64,000 bases of DNA. It comes from Venturia oleaginea (Eukaryota > Ascomycota > Dothideomycetes > Venturiales > Venturiaceae). The notes beneath the pieces are model-generated. The model made no database searches. It was given only the letters and a program-made list of their open reading frames with translations, and was not told the origin of the DNA. Every line of letters begins with the position of its first letter. The first letter of the stretch is position 1. The stretch covers positions 2,356,001-2,420,000 of the forward strand of contig JABMLP010000001.1 in the NCBI GenBank assembly GCA_013176395.1, given 5' to 3'. Shown one piece after another: positions 21,182 through 32,061 of the stretch. Made by a program: the position numbers and the translations under genes.

Positions 21182-22653
21182 GTGAACCTAGTTTTGGTAG
21201 TTTAAAGATGGGCGGACAACAACTAAAGACTCCGTGTGCCGAGGGGGTTCAAGATGTAAGTTTCGAAAGGCAGTACATCGGTCGCAAAATGGATCCAGAC
21301 CCGCCCATTTCGGCCTTTCGAAGTAGCTTAGTCTTGTCATCTTTATTTCAAGGACTGGGGCTCAATCACTCACAGAATCTTCGATTTACAACCTGCCCAA
21401 CATACCAAGCCTCTCTCGTCCGTAAGCAGGTTTACTGAATCATAGATCTCGATAAATCGCATAGCAAATGGAAGATTGCCGTGCTATATGTGGGAGGATA
21501 TAGCATAAGTTATCATAATCTAGCGCAATAAATCGTAAGTATTATCCCAATGGAATCGAGTATCTAAATCGACGTCCCTCCCGCCACCAAAACCCCAATT
21601 ATAGGCTCAAATATACGATCTTTAGGTACGAACAATACTCAGCGCCTCTATACAAATTGGCAGCTCACATATAAACTGTCACGGTACGACCGCGGACAAG
21701 TCCTTCCCGCCGTTGGGGTGGCCCCACGGCACGTGATCAAGGCAGAACCGGAGTTCTGCCGAGGAAAGGTTTTAAAGCCTACGTGGCTTCAACCAATTCG
21801 TAGCTCTTCGAGCTGCGTTCTGTCATTAAAACTGCCCGTTGGTTTGCCTGCCAGTTCGTATATAGCCTGTTGAATGATACCTGTTCCTGCTGCTGCTCCT
21901 TCCTCCTGATACCCGAACCCGTCCCGTGACATAAACCCCATCACAACGTTCACAAACTTCCTATCTTCCCGCAACAACAATAACAACAACAGAACGCATG
22001 CTATTACCTTTCCGATTTCCCTCCTCCTGCCCACCGTACCAACGATACCCAGCAAACAACAGCATCAGCTCAAATACCTATCTCGGTATAAATGACAGCC
22101 AAATCTCTTACTGAAGACTTACGAGGCAATCATCGACTACCCTCCATCCAAGCCAAGGTAGAGCGAGAAATGCTAGAAGGTATGACGCGTAGTCGGTAGC
22201 TATATCAAGGAGCCTTCCTTCTCCAGGCAAGTCTCCAAATTTCTTCTTCTGAATCCGTTGTTTGCGAGTGACGGCAGTTTGAGCTGACGTATAGGCTGTA
22301 GCGTACCCTCCTTCTATCTTTGGCTCTTGAAATTTCTCTTTCCCTCTATCTATCTATCTAAAGGTTATGAATAGTAAACCGCACATAGTCAACAATCCAC
22401 TCACTACACACACGCAAGCAAAGACATCAAGAAAATCATCAGAAGCAAATTACTCAACATTGAAACACTACGAAAATGAAATAAATACAAAAGGCAATCG
22501 CCACCAAGGTAGGTCAATCAAACCGCCAAACCTACCTCTCGCTCACTTCTTCACTTTCTATCTTGGTGCATTATACCAGCACATAAAAGTTGCTATTCAA
22601 GTCACTGATATCCTGGCGCAAGGAGCAGAATCAAGTCATTCGAGGTTTGCCAA
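21182..22653. other. Intergenic, with GC-rich hairpins near 21.7 kb
   Basis: No supported gene. Around 21,680-21,780 are two strong inverted repeats: GGCAGAAC...GTTCTGCC, and a GGGG/CCCC pair within CGTTGGGGTGGCCCCACG. The block begins TGTCACGGTACGACC. A small minus frame near 21,790-22,055 has a Leu run but no ATG in frame. Confidence 0.45.
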
Positions 22654-25241
22654 TCAAACGCGCATGGTGATGAAGCCTGTTGGTTTGGCGACACCGCTGC
22701 TGTGAGGATGGGTGTGGTGTTCTTCGCGGGCGAGCAGAGACTTGCTCTTTGGCTTTTGGACGAGGGCTAGACCAATGGCAATTTTGTTCTTTGCTCCACC
22801 AAATCCCGTTGGAACAGGGACAGTTGGGAACGAGCCAGATGGGGATGAGCCGGTGGGAAAGCTGCCAGTGGGGAAGATGGCATAATCAGTTGATTGTGCG
22901 ACGCCACCTGTCTTTGTCTTAGGTGTCTTTGTTTTAGGCGTCTTTGTCTTGGGTGTTTTTGTTTTAGGTGTCTTTGTCTTGGGTGTCTTGCTGTGCTTGC
23001 GTGTGTTGCCATGGTGCTTTGACTTGGAGGGGGAAGCTGTAGCGGCAGTAACGGCAGCCTTGCCACCGCCAAATCCAGACGACGCAGCAGTTGGGTATGA
23101 CTCTGCTGATGAGGGGACTGCCCATCCGCTAGTTGGGAATGCGAAGGATGATGGTAGGGCGCTGGAAGAAATTTCTTCGGAATAGTCATCGGTTGTTACG
23201 GCAGCGTTGGCACTCGTGATCGCGCTGGAAGACGGAATGCTTGACATCACAGGACTCGCAACTGCGCTGGTAGAGACAGATGGAACATCCTCGTCCTCCC
23301 CACCGCAATCAACTGACTCGTCAAAGGGAGTGCCTGTGGGAGAGACGAAGCCAGATGGGAAGACACCCGAAGCAGCATATCCCGAGCCGCTTGGGAAAGA
23401 GCCTGTTGGCCAAACACCGGATCCAGTAGCAGTCAAAGTTGGGAATTCCGACTTCGGGCTACTCGATTTTGGTGTCATGGTTGGTGCAGCAGAGCTGACT
23501 GCAGCCTCAGTGGTTGGAAGCTCACTTGGTACAATAGAGGAGTAGGCGGCTGGGCTGTAAGCAGCTTCAGCAGCAGCGAGGCTAGTTGGTGCGGCGCTGG
23601 AAGCTGGTGTGGTTCGTGCCTGGACAACTGGGGAATGGGCAGCGCTGGAAGGAGCAGCACTGGAAGAGGCAGCGCTGGATGCAACCGCTCCAGTAGATGC
23701 GCCGTTAGAGATACAAGCGAAAGAGATAGCCTTGGTGGTAGCTGAAGTCTCAGCCATCTGAGCCAGGGACCATGTCATAGAAACGTAAGGCCAGCAGATA
23801 CGTCCATCGCTCATTGTGACCATGTCACCGGCAACCTGGACGTCCTTTGTTGTGAGAACAGCTCCCGACTTGGCTCCAGTGCTGTCAACAACCTGGAATG
23901 AAGTACCAGCGTATGTTCCGTAACAACCCATGGCAATGAAGCTGTCGCAGTTGGGGCTAGAGGCTTCCTCCCAGGAGACGAGAGCGGTAGACTTGTCGAA
24001 TGTTGCGATACGGGCGTTGCTCATGTCCGAGGTTCCGGTGGTGAGCCAGTTGATCTGCTTGTCACCATCGGCTGCACCAACCACGGAAGTAGCTGGCTCG
24101 CCGTTGAGGGTGTTCTTGTCAGAGAAGGTTGCAATAGCAACATTTCTGTTCTTGTTTCGGCGCGAGCAAGCAGTGTTTCCATCCCCCAACCAGGTGTTGG
24201 CAGTGAGATCGACAGCTCCATTCGAAACCCAGGCCATGATGTAAGAGGAGACACCGGGGAATCGGGCTAGACCGGAGTATGAACCACCCATACCACCGAA
24301 TGGCTCTCCACTGGCTCCATTGGTGGTGTTCTCGTTGGAGACTTTGACCCCAGACATGGACTGTGTTTTTGTGTTGAGCCAGATATCACCCTGGTCCTCA
24401 GCACAAATAGACGCGAAAGGAGCAGCGTCGGCAGCCTCAAAGAGAATACCAGTGTTGTGACTGCAACCTAGAGCGAAGTTAGGAATTGAAGCCGGGAGAT
24501 TATAGAGTGTAATTACCCCAAGTGCTGGATGCTCCCTCAATTTGTTGGAGTTTACCGGCATCAGTAACATACTGAATAGCGTCACCGAAATGCCCGCTGC
24601 CTTCGCCAGAGTAAGCGGTGGCAACAAAGTATCTGCGGGAGTTAGCACTCGGGAGCCAAGGTTCAACAAGGCGGAGTTTGGACTTGCGCGCCATAGAGCT
24701 TTGCGGTCTCAGAGTAGACGAGATCACCGTTCAGATCAGGAGAAGCCAGATTGCCCATCATACCAGTCACACTTGGCCCGGCAACGAAAGTCTTCCATGT
24801 CTGAGCACCTCCAGTGTAGCGGTAGATAACAGCGACGGGAGTTGAGCCAGGTGGAGCGTTGGAGGTTCCGCTGGGCATAGCCTCGTTGGTCAACAGGGCG
24901 AATCCATCGTTGTGGGCAACAAGACCACCGGCCTCTTTACCCTCAGTGATAGTGACAGCTGCACCATCGGCTACGAATGTATCCGGTTTCACCTTCTGAA
25001 CATGGACACCAGTTCCTGAGCTGTCGAGGTAAGCAAGGTAGCAAGATTTTCCGTCAGGAGATACAGCGAAGGGAGTACGGCGATGATGGGGGTATCCCGT
25101 CCAGTATGCTTCGATGACTGGTTTAAATGTGGACTCGAGTGATAAAGAGTCTTTGAACTGGGTAAGAGAAGAAGAGTCGAGACCTGCGACTAATCTCGCT
25201 CCTACGAAAAGGAAAGCTGACGTGAAAGTGGAGGCGCGCAT
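22654..25241 (-). CDS. Secreted propeller-like protein with Ser/Pro/Thr-rich stalk
   Basis: Three exons: 25241-24688, 24632-24517, 24467-22654. The first intron (24687-24633) has a GC donor (GCAAGT), GCTAAC and CAG; the second (24516-24468) is GT-AG with CTAAC. Phases agree, giving 827 residues. The ATG at 25241 starts a signal peptide (MRASTFTSAFLFVGARLVAG). Residues up to about 400 form blade-like repeats (VSPDGKSCYLAYLDSSG, GGMGGSYSGLARFPG, DGRICWPYVS) that suggest a beta-propeller with paired cysteines. The rest is a long Ser/Ala/Pro/Thr-rich, mucin-like stalk, then a lysine tract of five TPKTK repeats, then PTGSFP repeats. It is probably secreted or wall-bound and heavily O-glycosylated. 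I do not recognise the exact family. Confidence 0.8.
22907..22989 (-). repeat. 15-bp coding minisatellite (TPKTK repeats)
   Basis: Five tandem 15-bp units, mostly differing at third positions, encode five copies of Thr-Pro-Lys-Thr-Lys in the secreted protein. Such tracts expand and contract easily. Confidence 0.8.
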
Positions 25242-26930
25242 CTTGGCAAGCAAGCGCAAACGCTATCAAAAGAATGACTAGAAGAAATGGAAAACGAGTG
25301 AAGTTGGAAGATTGAGCAGAGGAAACAGTGGTTGGGTCCGGTAAGCATTAAGTACGATGGCACAAACAGCAACTCTGCCGCTTCAATCGCCATGATGGCG
25401 TTAAGGAGAGCGTTTGCTCCACAGTGCACAAGTCTAGTCAACTCCCTTGACTTCTAGCGAGAGAAGGCCTGTGCAAATGGGAGTCGATACTTGTCGTAAA
25501 GTTACCAGAGTCCCTCAAAGGCTCCACCACAAAGAGAACCATGGGGCGTCAGCCCCTTTGCAGTGGCTTGTCCCGAGACGCACCATCTTGGCCCAGAGGT
25601 GAATATCGCGTCGACGCATCGGAGAATTTGCTGTTCACCCGTACAAACATGATGAAACGGACTTGTGCCAAATGGTGGAGATTCGCCATGTTTCTAGTGG
25701 CGGTACAATTGCCGACCTTGTTCGGATCCATGAAGAAGCTTTGGGACTATCGAAAAAGAAGTAAACAGTAGCAGATGCACCGACAGAAGATGAATTGGGA
25801 ATCGCAATTCAGGCCGAGTATCAGCACGTCGAATGGAATGTGGTTGAAGTTGCAGAATTGGAGACTCTGGAAGCTGGAGAGGTCGAGCTCGAGGTCGAGC
25901 TGGACTTCTTTGTCAGCACCATATCTGCTGGTATAAAAAGGAGAAGGCTTGCAAGCTACGGAGATTACCCGGGCCTAGCCCCCACATGACTTGTTATTTC
26001 CACTGTGGCCGTGTTACCCTTATTTAAGAACCCTGGGACATAACAAGCGCCTCACCACTGCCGAGCCTCCCTCTATAATTTGCTGTTACTGGCTCACGTG
26101 AATCGGATCCCGATCCTCGAATTCGAACTCCTGCATTTTCCATCTCATTACTCTCCATTCAACAACATCAATTTTCATCCAAACAATACATCTGTAGGGT
26201 CGAATCCTACATTATGAACCCTCCAGCCTCTCCACTGTCCGCCTATTCGCCTTGCGGACCTCCTATCTCGCTATCTGCACCCCAATCTCGAAGGACCATC
26301 CAATTGCTCCCAGGCTTTGGCTTGTTGAACTACTTGTTAATTTATCTCAATATAAGCCCTGATTGCGCTATTCGGCTCGTTGCAAGCGTCTAAACTGCCT
26401 GCTGCCACAGGGAAGGGGATGTTCTCGGGTTTGTCTACGACACTGATCAATGCAGTGACTAAAATTATGAGAACTGAGATGCTCTGTCCACTCTCCTCGT
26501 TGCGAAACAGGCACGTCAGAATCTCTCGAAGAACTTGAATCTGCCACTTTTTATTCCATGGTTTGGCCACTACAGAAAGAGATTCCTGTGGTGATATTGA
26601 GACTTGTGTTGATATGAGAACAAAGGCTCGTGATATGAATCTCAAACTGCTAACCAGGTCAGATGGACAAATTCATTTTGTTCAGGTGTGGGTTTATTCT
26701 AATGCCAGGAACGCGCTCATATAGCAGCCCGGATGTGTGCAGGTGAGGTTGGAAGTAGCCCAGGCGTTTGGTTGACGGGTTGCACCTTCTTGATTGCCAG
26801 TGGATTCAATCTTCATCGTAACTGGACTCACTTGCACTCGGTTTGACTCACTCTCTTTGCTATATTCCATCGCAAGTTCTCGTTCATCCATTCCCATCAG
26901 CATATCAATCACCACCTGGACATCACGAAG
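25242..26930. other. Intergenic with a weak coding remnant
   Basis: A plus frame at about 25,670-25,970 reads MVEIRHVSSGGTIADLV, then a TAA, then a Glu/Val-rich stretch ending before 25,990. This could be a remnant, but I cannot identify it. A 59-codon plus frame at 26,214 has no domain. Nothing else is supported. Confidence 0.4.
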
Positions 26931-28107
26931 ATGGCGTCGCTATTCAGCTTTCCAGTAAGTCAATCCAAACAAGACCATATGCATCTCCTTTCGAGCAATA
27001 CGCTAACATGAATCAGCGAGAACTCCGTAACGACATCTACGATTACATCTTTCCACCGAGTTACATCCAGTTCTACCATCGGGCAGACCACAAAGCGGCC
27101 GAGACCCAACCACAACCAATTGGCGCCTAAAGTACCCCCACCCGGCCTTAGCAATTACATGCCGCCAACTCCACGACGAATTATACGATCGCTTCTACCC
27201 TCGAACAACTTTCGCCCTTGACATTGACACCTCTGAGGCTGATTACCTCAACCACTTCAAGCTGCCCACCAATTGAAAGAATGGTATCATATGCACAGAA
27301 CTCGACATCACAGATTGGTCTTATTACTTCCGTCCTACCGATGTTCAACATATTCGACATGCTGAGTTGAATATCACACTGCCTAATGAGGAGGGTTATT
27401 GCTTTTGGCCGTCTTTGGAATGGGGATCATTCATCAAGGGAACCAAGTTTGCCTATGATGGAAAAGATGTGTGGCATAGACGATGGCATCGTCGTGGATT
27501 CGAGACACTGGAAACGATCACGATTCGGTTCTTGGCTCATGGGTACAGGCGATACACCGGTCTGAAAGCCTACCGAAATCTCTGCGACGACCAAAACCCT
27601 CAAAACTTTGTTCATGAGTTAAACATAAAAATCATCGTAGAGGCTCTGGCGTACTAACTCCCAGCAACGACCAAGCTCAAGACAATTGAGTGTTGGGGCC
27701 GCGACAGCTTCGACAACACAGGTGATAGGATTTACGGCAATATCACAAATCAAGTGGGTATCTCCTGTCTCCGGAGTGGAGAGTATGATCTGGACAAGAT
27801 TAGCGAGGTAGCTGGTCGTCGTGTCGCTGTTGACATGTGGCTTACGGAATTACTCACATCAGGCAAACGATTCGGCGACGAGTCTGCGGTGGTACATTCC
27901 ACGTCGGCTTGGAACTGGATATATCACGAAAATTACATAAGACATACCACGTATGCTTCAATTGACAGGAGCACTGAAAAGAAGTTAAGTAATGGCTCTT
28001 ATGACATATCGGAAGTGTGTTGGAGTACTTCTGAAGGAGGAGTAAGGTGTCAATGCCACGAAAAACGGGGTACAATCAAAATCGACAACGACCTCGTCTC
28101 CGCATGA
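26931..28107 (+). pseudogene. Broken 2EXR/F-box-like protein gene
   Basis: Exon 1 (26931-26954) encodes MASLFSFP. An intron at 26955-27016 (GTAAGT, GCTAAC, CAG) joins it to RELRNDIYDYIF, the leucine/proline-plus-ELR-x-x-IY motif that opens fungal 2EXR or F-box-like proteins. About 35 codons later the frame shifts near 27,120. The next frame has ALAITCRQLHDELYDRFYP, the usual second block of this family, but contains TGA at 27274-27276 and TAA at 27655-27657 before ending at 28107. The function of such proteins is unknown. The intact motifs around each break suggest a fairly recent loss. Confidence 0.65.
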
Positions 28108-28191
28108 AGCAAACTCAAAACATCCTCTGGGTTTTAGGGGCATAGATACGTATCCTACTGAACAGCGCGACACAAACTCCAATCCGGATTC

Positions 28192-28863
28192 ATGAGTAAC
28201 CGGCTCGAGCGTGAATTGAGATACTGCATCGAGAAAAGAGATGAGCAAGAAAAACGAAAAAAAGATCCCAAATGGCTAAGAGAACAAGACGAGAAATGGT
28301 ATACGGAAGCACTCGCAATTCTCGCTTGCAAGCATGGCAAAGCGACAGAAACGAGAGAATACAAGACTTGTATCCAAAATCTAACATCCAACCTGCAATA
28401 CTGGCCAAAGCGGCACCCTGTAATACCAAACAGGGAAGCCAACGTTCTGCGCACCCAAAACCGTCTCGAAGGACATCAATATGAATGGATATACATTATC
28501 GAAAGAGAGCAAGCCATCGTCGAACATGATGAAGCCTGGTTACGACGCGAAACACGCGCTTACGAACAAGAACAAGAGCGGAAGGGGTATTATGAAATGC
28601 TCGTCGAGCAGGTAACGCATATCATGCGAGAAACACAATCGTTAGAGCTGTACGAATTGGAGTGGGAAGCATATTTGCGAAAATCAGATCTGGAAGAGAG
28701 GATGCGTCGTGAGCGGTTGCAGGATTGGTGGGATAGGGAGGAGAGGGGGGAGAGGGAGAGGTTGGCTGAGGTGGAGCGGATGTGTAGGGAGGAGAAGGAG
28801 CGGAAGGAGCGGGAGGATGAGGAGAGACGGTGGAGGAGAATGGATTGGGAGGTTGGGTCGTGA
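28192..28863 (+). CDS. Charged coiled-coil protein, hypothetical
   Basis: 223 codons from the ATG at 28192 to TGA at 28861. The sequence is extremely rich in Glu, Arg and Lys, with long helical stretches (ERELRYCIEKRDEQEKRKK, and an RE/ER-rich C-terminal third). It is predicted to be coiled coil over most of its length, with no signal peptide or membrane segment. It follows the broken 2EXR-like gene in the same frame, but several stops separate them, so I keep it apart. It could instead be a surviving C-terminal part of that gene. Confidence 0.5.
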   Translation: MSNRLERELRYCIEKRDEQEKRKKDPKWLREQDEKWYTEALAILACKHGKATETREYKTCIQNLTSNLQYWPKRHPVIPNREANVLRTQNRLEGHQYEWIYIIEREQAIVEHDEAWLRRETRAYEQEQERKGYYEMLVEQVTHIMRETQSLELYELEWEAYLRKSDLEERMRRERLQDWWDREERGERERLAEVERMCREEKERKEREDEERRWRRMDWEVGS

Positions 28864-29677
28864 CTGGGTTTGTTAACGTTGGTGTGATGAGTTGGTTTTT
28901 TTGGGAGATTTGGGGCAGAGGAATGGGAGGGGGTGGGTAGGTAGTATTCATCTCCTTTCTATGGAACGAACGTCTGGATTAAGTATTCTAGGTTCAATTT
29001 AGGAATTTTTCTTCCTGCCTACCTGCAGAGAATTTTCTTGCCGTTGATTTAAGTAGTAGTATACTTACCTCCCCTCCTCGTCCTCGTATCCAAGAATCGT
29101 AATCGTCCCTGATTTACAAACGATATAGCTAAGCTTGAAAACAGCGGCGACGTTCGCCGTCTCTAGTCGATATCAGCGAAGTTTATGTTCCCTTTACCTT
29201 ATCATGATAGAAGATTAGCTGACGAGAATTACTAGAGTATGAGGAGGAAGATATTATCGGCGTGGGTAAAAGTAAAATAAATATTTTTGGGGGTACAAAA
29301 CTAGGTCAGTCAGTGTAAGAAACTACCGAAAATATCCGAGCATAATCAAGTGTAAGCAACCACTAAGTATAAGCAACCACCAAGCATAAGCAATCGCTAG
29401 GCATATTCAAGCAACCATCAAACAAAGCAACAGCAACTCTCTCAACTCAACCCATTCCCACTCATCCCGCAAACCCACAGCATCCCCTCCATCTCAAGCA
29501 ATCCAGTCATTCTCCTACATCCTCCCCAAGATCCCCACCAGTCCAAGCTGACACAAACCTGTGTCTACTCAAGGCTCTCCCAAATCCATCTTGCACGCTG
29601 CTTCCTTACCGTAGTGTATACCTAGTTACCCGTCCATGTTAGTATACATCCAAGCGAACCGATAGAGAGAAAAAGAA
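28864..29677. other. Intergenic with short imperfect tandem repeats
   Basis: Contains three to four imperfect 17-18 bp units of the form AAG(T/C)(G/A)TAAGCAACCACYA at about 29,350-29,420. No supported gene. Confidence 0.5.
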
Positions 29678-30220
29678 CTAACCCGACGCAACAGCGGCCA
29701 GACAATCAGCCTTGAAGAGGTTCTTCTCAATCTTTGCGGGATCCCTTGAGGAACTCATGCAGCTCTCGGGTCCGTAACCACCACAATCGCCAATCTCTGC
29801 ATGATTATTTTGGATCCCATGTTTTTCCTTCAGGTACCCGAAGACTTCGGCGCATGCACTAGCTTTTGTACTGGAAATGAAAAGGGGGAGGAGGGAGTGA
29901 AGAAAGAGGTACCCACGGGATCTAGAGCATGTGTGAACTCGTGTACGATGACGTGCACGGGATCAAAGGCGTCGTCGGCCACCAAGGAGAGACATTGGCC
30001 AGCCTCAGGATCTAGCACGAGGGGCAAGAGGCACTCTATAGAACGTCAGGAATACTTCGTTGCCAGGCGGCTTGCGAGGTGAGAAGAGAGGCGGGACGAA
30101 AAAGTCAAAAGATAAGATAGACTTCCGTCCCGGCTGGAGAAGGAAATGGAAGAGGAGGCTGCGACCCACCTGCTGATAAAGGTTAGATTGACGCGCTCTA
30201 TACACTATCCGATTCGTCAT
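29678..30220 (-). pseudogene. Zincin-like metallopeptidase fragment
   Basis: Minus-strand pieces encode a C-terminal catalytic segment: NEVFLTFYRVPLAPRARS, then after a one-base shift GQCLSLVADDAFDPVHVIV followed by the zinc-binding HEFTH at about 29,946-29,930. After a probable 50-nt intron come CAEVFGYLKEKHG, CGGYGPESCM and KNLFKADCLAAVAS before TAG at 29,678. HExxH is the zincin catalytic motif, and the layout recalls secreted fungal M35-like or related peptidases, but the exact clan is uncertain. The N-terminal half is absent: the piece starts about ten bases after the end of the tyrosinase pseudogene. With a frameshift and no signal peptide, it is very probably dead. Confidence 0.55.
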
Positions 30221-30230
30221 TAAACTTCAC

Positions 30231-31755
30231 TCAAACCGCGTATTCAGCCATCTTCCAACCCTGGTACCTAAAACACCAAATCCCCTTCCCATCTCTGTTC
30301 TCCGTACCAAGCACCTCACTCGCCATCTTCTGTGGACCATAAAGCCCCATATACAGTACCGTCCTCGGCGGCGCACTAAATTCGCCCAGTCTTTTCACAT
30401 CCTGAGATTGCCACAGAGCCCAGAAGTAATCTACACTCGCATGGTGGAGGAATTCTTTTGGATCGTTGAGTGAATTGAACTCATCAGACATCTTTCTTCA
30501 CGTCAGTGGGGAAAGAGGAAGGGTGGGATGGAAAAGGTAGAGGTACCTCACCACCAATACCGCCATGACCAACGTCGTGTAACACCCCACTCAGACTTGT
30601 GGAGAAAGTCGCATAGGTTTTTGCTTTCAGGATGTCGCTGAGCGTCTTCCTGGTGGCACTTCCCTCCACAGCTAGTGGGTTGAGATCGCGGCGGAGACAA
30701 CGCGTATTACCTGCTATCATCTTGCCATGGGGTCCAATTCGTAACGTCCTGTTCTTATGCGGGCCATCGGTGATGCATCTACCACCATTAGGAGAATGTG
30801 AGTATGGTGATGACTTGTCATTAACAGACATGTTGGCCCCATTCCCCCCAAAACCAGAGACAGGATCGAAGATTGGCGAAGTCATATAATTACCACCGCC
30901 TCGTTTGCTGTCGAGGAACCAATTCCAGTCTCCAATCGAAACACGATTAGCGCAGTGCCCAAGAACGAAAGTTGAGCGAAACAATACAGCGGGACAAGGA
31001 GCATGCACATTAGCATAATAAAGAAGGAGACTCACAAGGCATCCCCATCCTCCATCCGCACTCATCCACAAGCGCATCCTCAAAAATACTAATAGCACAC
31101 CTATGCCACGGCAAAATACTAGCTTCTCCATGAACATCATCATGCCCACTATCATGTTGAGGTATAGACGACCCCTTCATCCCCTCAGGATTCGTCCATT
31201 CGACTTCTGCTGCACACAACACCAGCACCACCAACCAAAATGGGTGAGCGACTCAAACCAAAGGACAAGTATTCAAAGAAGATGGCTTCGCTTCCGCCCT
31301 AAATCTGAGAATCCGATTGGGCAGCACACCGCCCATCTTCTCCCTCTCATAAACTCAAAAAGCCGCCTCATAGAATTTAGAAAGGATATAACATACATTG
31401 ACTCGTCTGATCAACATGCAAAACAACAAAATCATCATACCTCCCCTTCACCACACCCTCGGGAAAAAAACTTCACATACCTCGCCGGTTTCTCGATGAG
31501 ACAATTCAGTGCTGATGTAAATTAGATGCGTTCCCGTATCGTCAGAGATCGCCTACTCATGTCATTATAGGTTTCTCCCCAACCGAGATCGATGTAAATC
31601 ATGAAAAAGTATAAGGCGCTAAGGTGGTGATAGGGGAGTTAAAGGTAACGATCTGGAGTATCATACCATTCCCTCCGTACCCTCGGATTCGTACACGTCG
31701 TCGCGAAGACGAATCGTACCAGCCCAGTGCAGCAAAACACTACGCAGAGGTGCAT
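30231..31755 (-). pseudogene. Tyrosinase, broken by a stop and a frameshift
   Basis: Exons from the ATG at 31755: 31755-31667, 31552-31397 (broken), 31209-31036, 30929-30547, 30491-30231, with GT-AG introns in matching phase. A signal-peptide-like start leads to CTNPRVRREW, then ALNCLIEKPAR, GRYDDFVVLHVDQTS, ILPWHR, ECGWRMG, YWNW, PIFDPVSGFGGNG, RCLRRDLN, LHDVGH and FLHHASVDYFWALWQ. These cover the CuA and CuB histidines of a type-3 copper tyrosinase, which oxidises phenols to quinones in pigment synthesis. Exon 2 has an in-frame TAA (31524-31522), and a T7 run at 31470-31464 needs one base fewer to join the conserved frames. Both defects are early, so no active enzyme is expected. Confidence 0.85.
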
Positions 31756-32061
31756 TTTCGAAGTTCGAAGATTTCGATGGGGCGAGGTGGATGAAGAGCG
31801 TCGAAGGTTAGATTAGAACTTTATCTTTGTACCTGCATCTATTCGTAGATCCCATCAATCAGAATTTTTTAGAATCAGAACCTAGTTCGTTAATTACAAA
31901 GTCATCTACTTCGCGAGCGGGATTAGCCGAGTAAAAAAGGGGTAAGATGACAAAGTCTGGTCGTAAACACAAAATCGCATCTTTGCAATTTTGGAGAGGC
32001 CGTCAATACACAGCAGTATTGTCTGTACCATCCATCCACCCAACATGCAAACCTCACCCCT
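31756..32061. other. Intergenic, no supported gene
   Basis: 5' flank of the tyrosinase pseudogene and 3' flank of the deaminase gene. Nothing recognisable is seen. Confidence 0.4.

Noticed and set aside
21677..22097. Possible solo LTR starting TGTCA and ending TGACA
   Set aside because: The 5-bp inverted ends fit, but the flanking 5-mers (TAAAC and GCCAA) do not match and no second copy is in the window.
26195..26215. tRNA-like T-arm (TGTAGG-GTCGAAT-CCTACA)
   Set aside because: The loop lacks TTC and no acceptor, D or anticodon arm surrounds it.
28108..28191. Joining the broken 2EXR-like gene to the coiled-coil gene
   Set aside because: They share a frame, but three stops lie between them and the coiled-coil gene has its own ATG; no intron fits.
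28622..28951. Pro/Ser/Thr-rich minus-strand frame
   Set aside because: Antisense of the Glu/Arg-rich coiled-coil gene; composition is dictated by the other strand.
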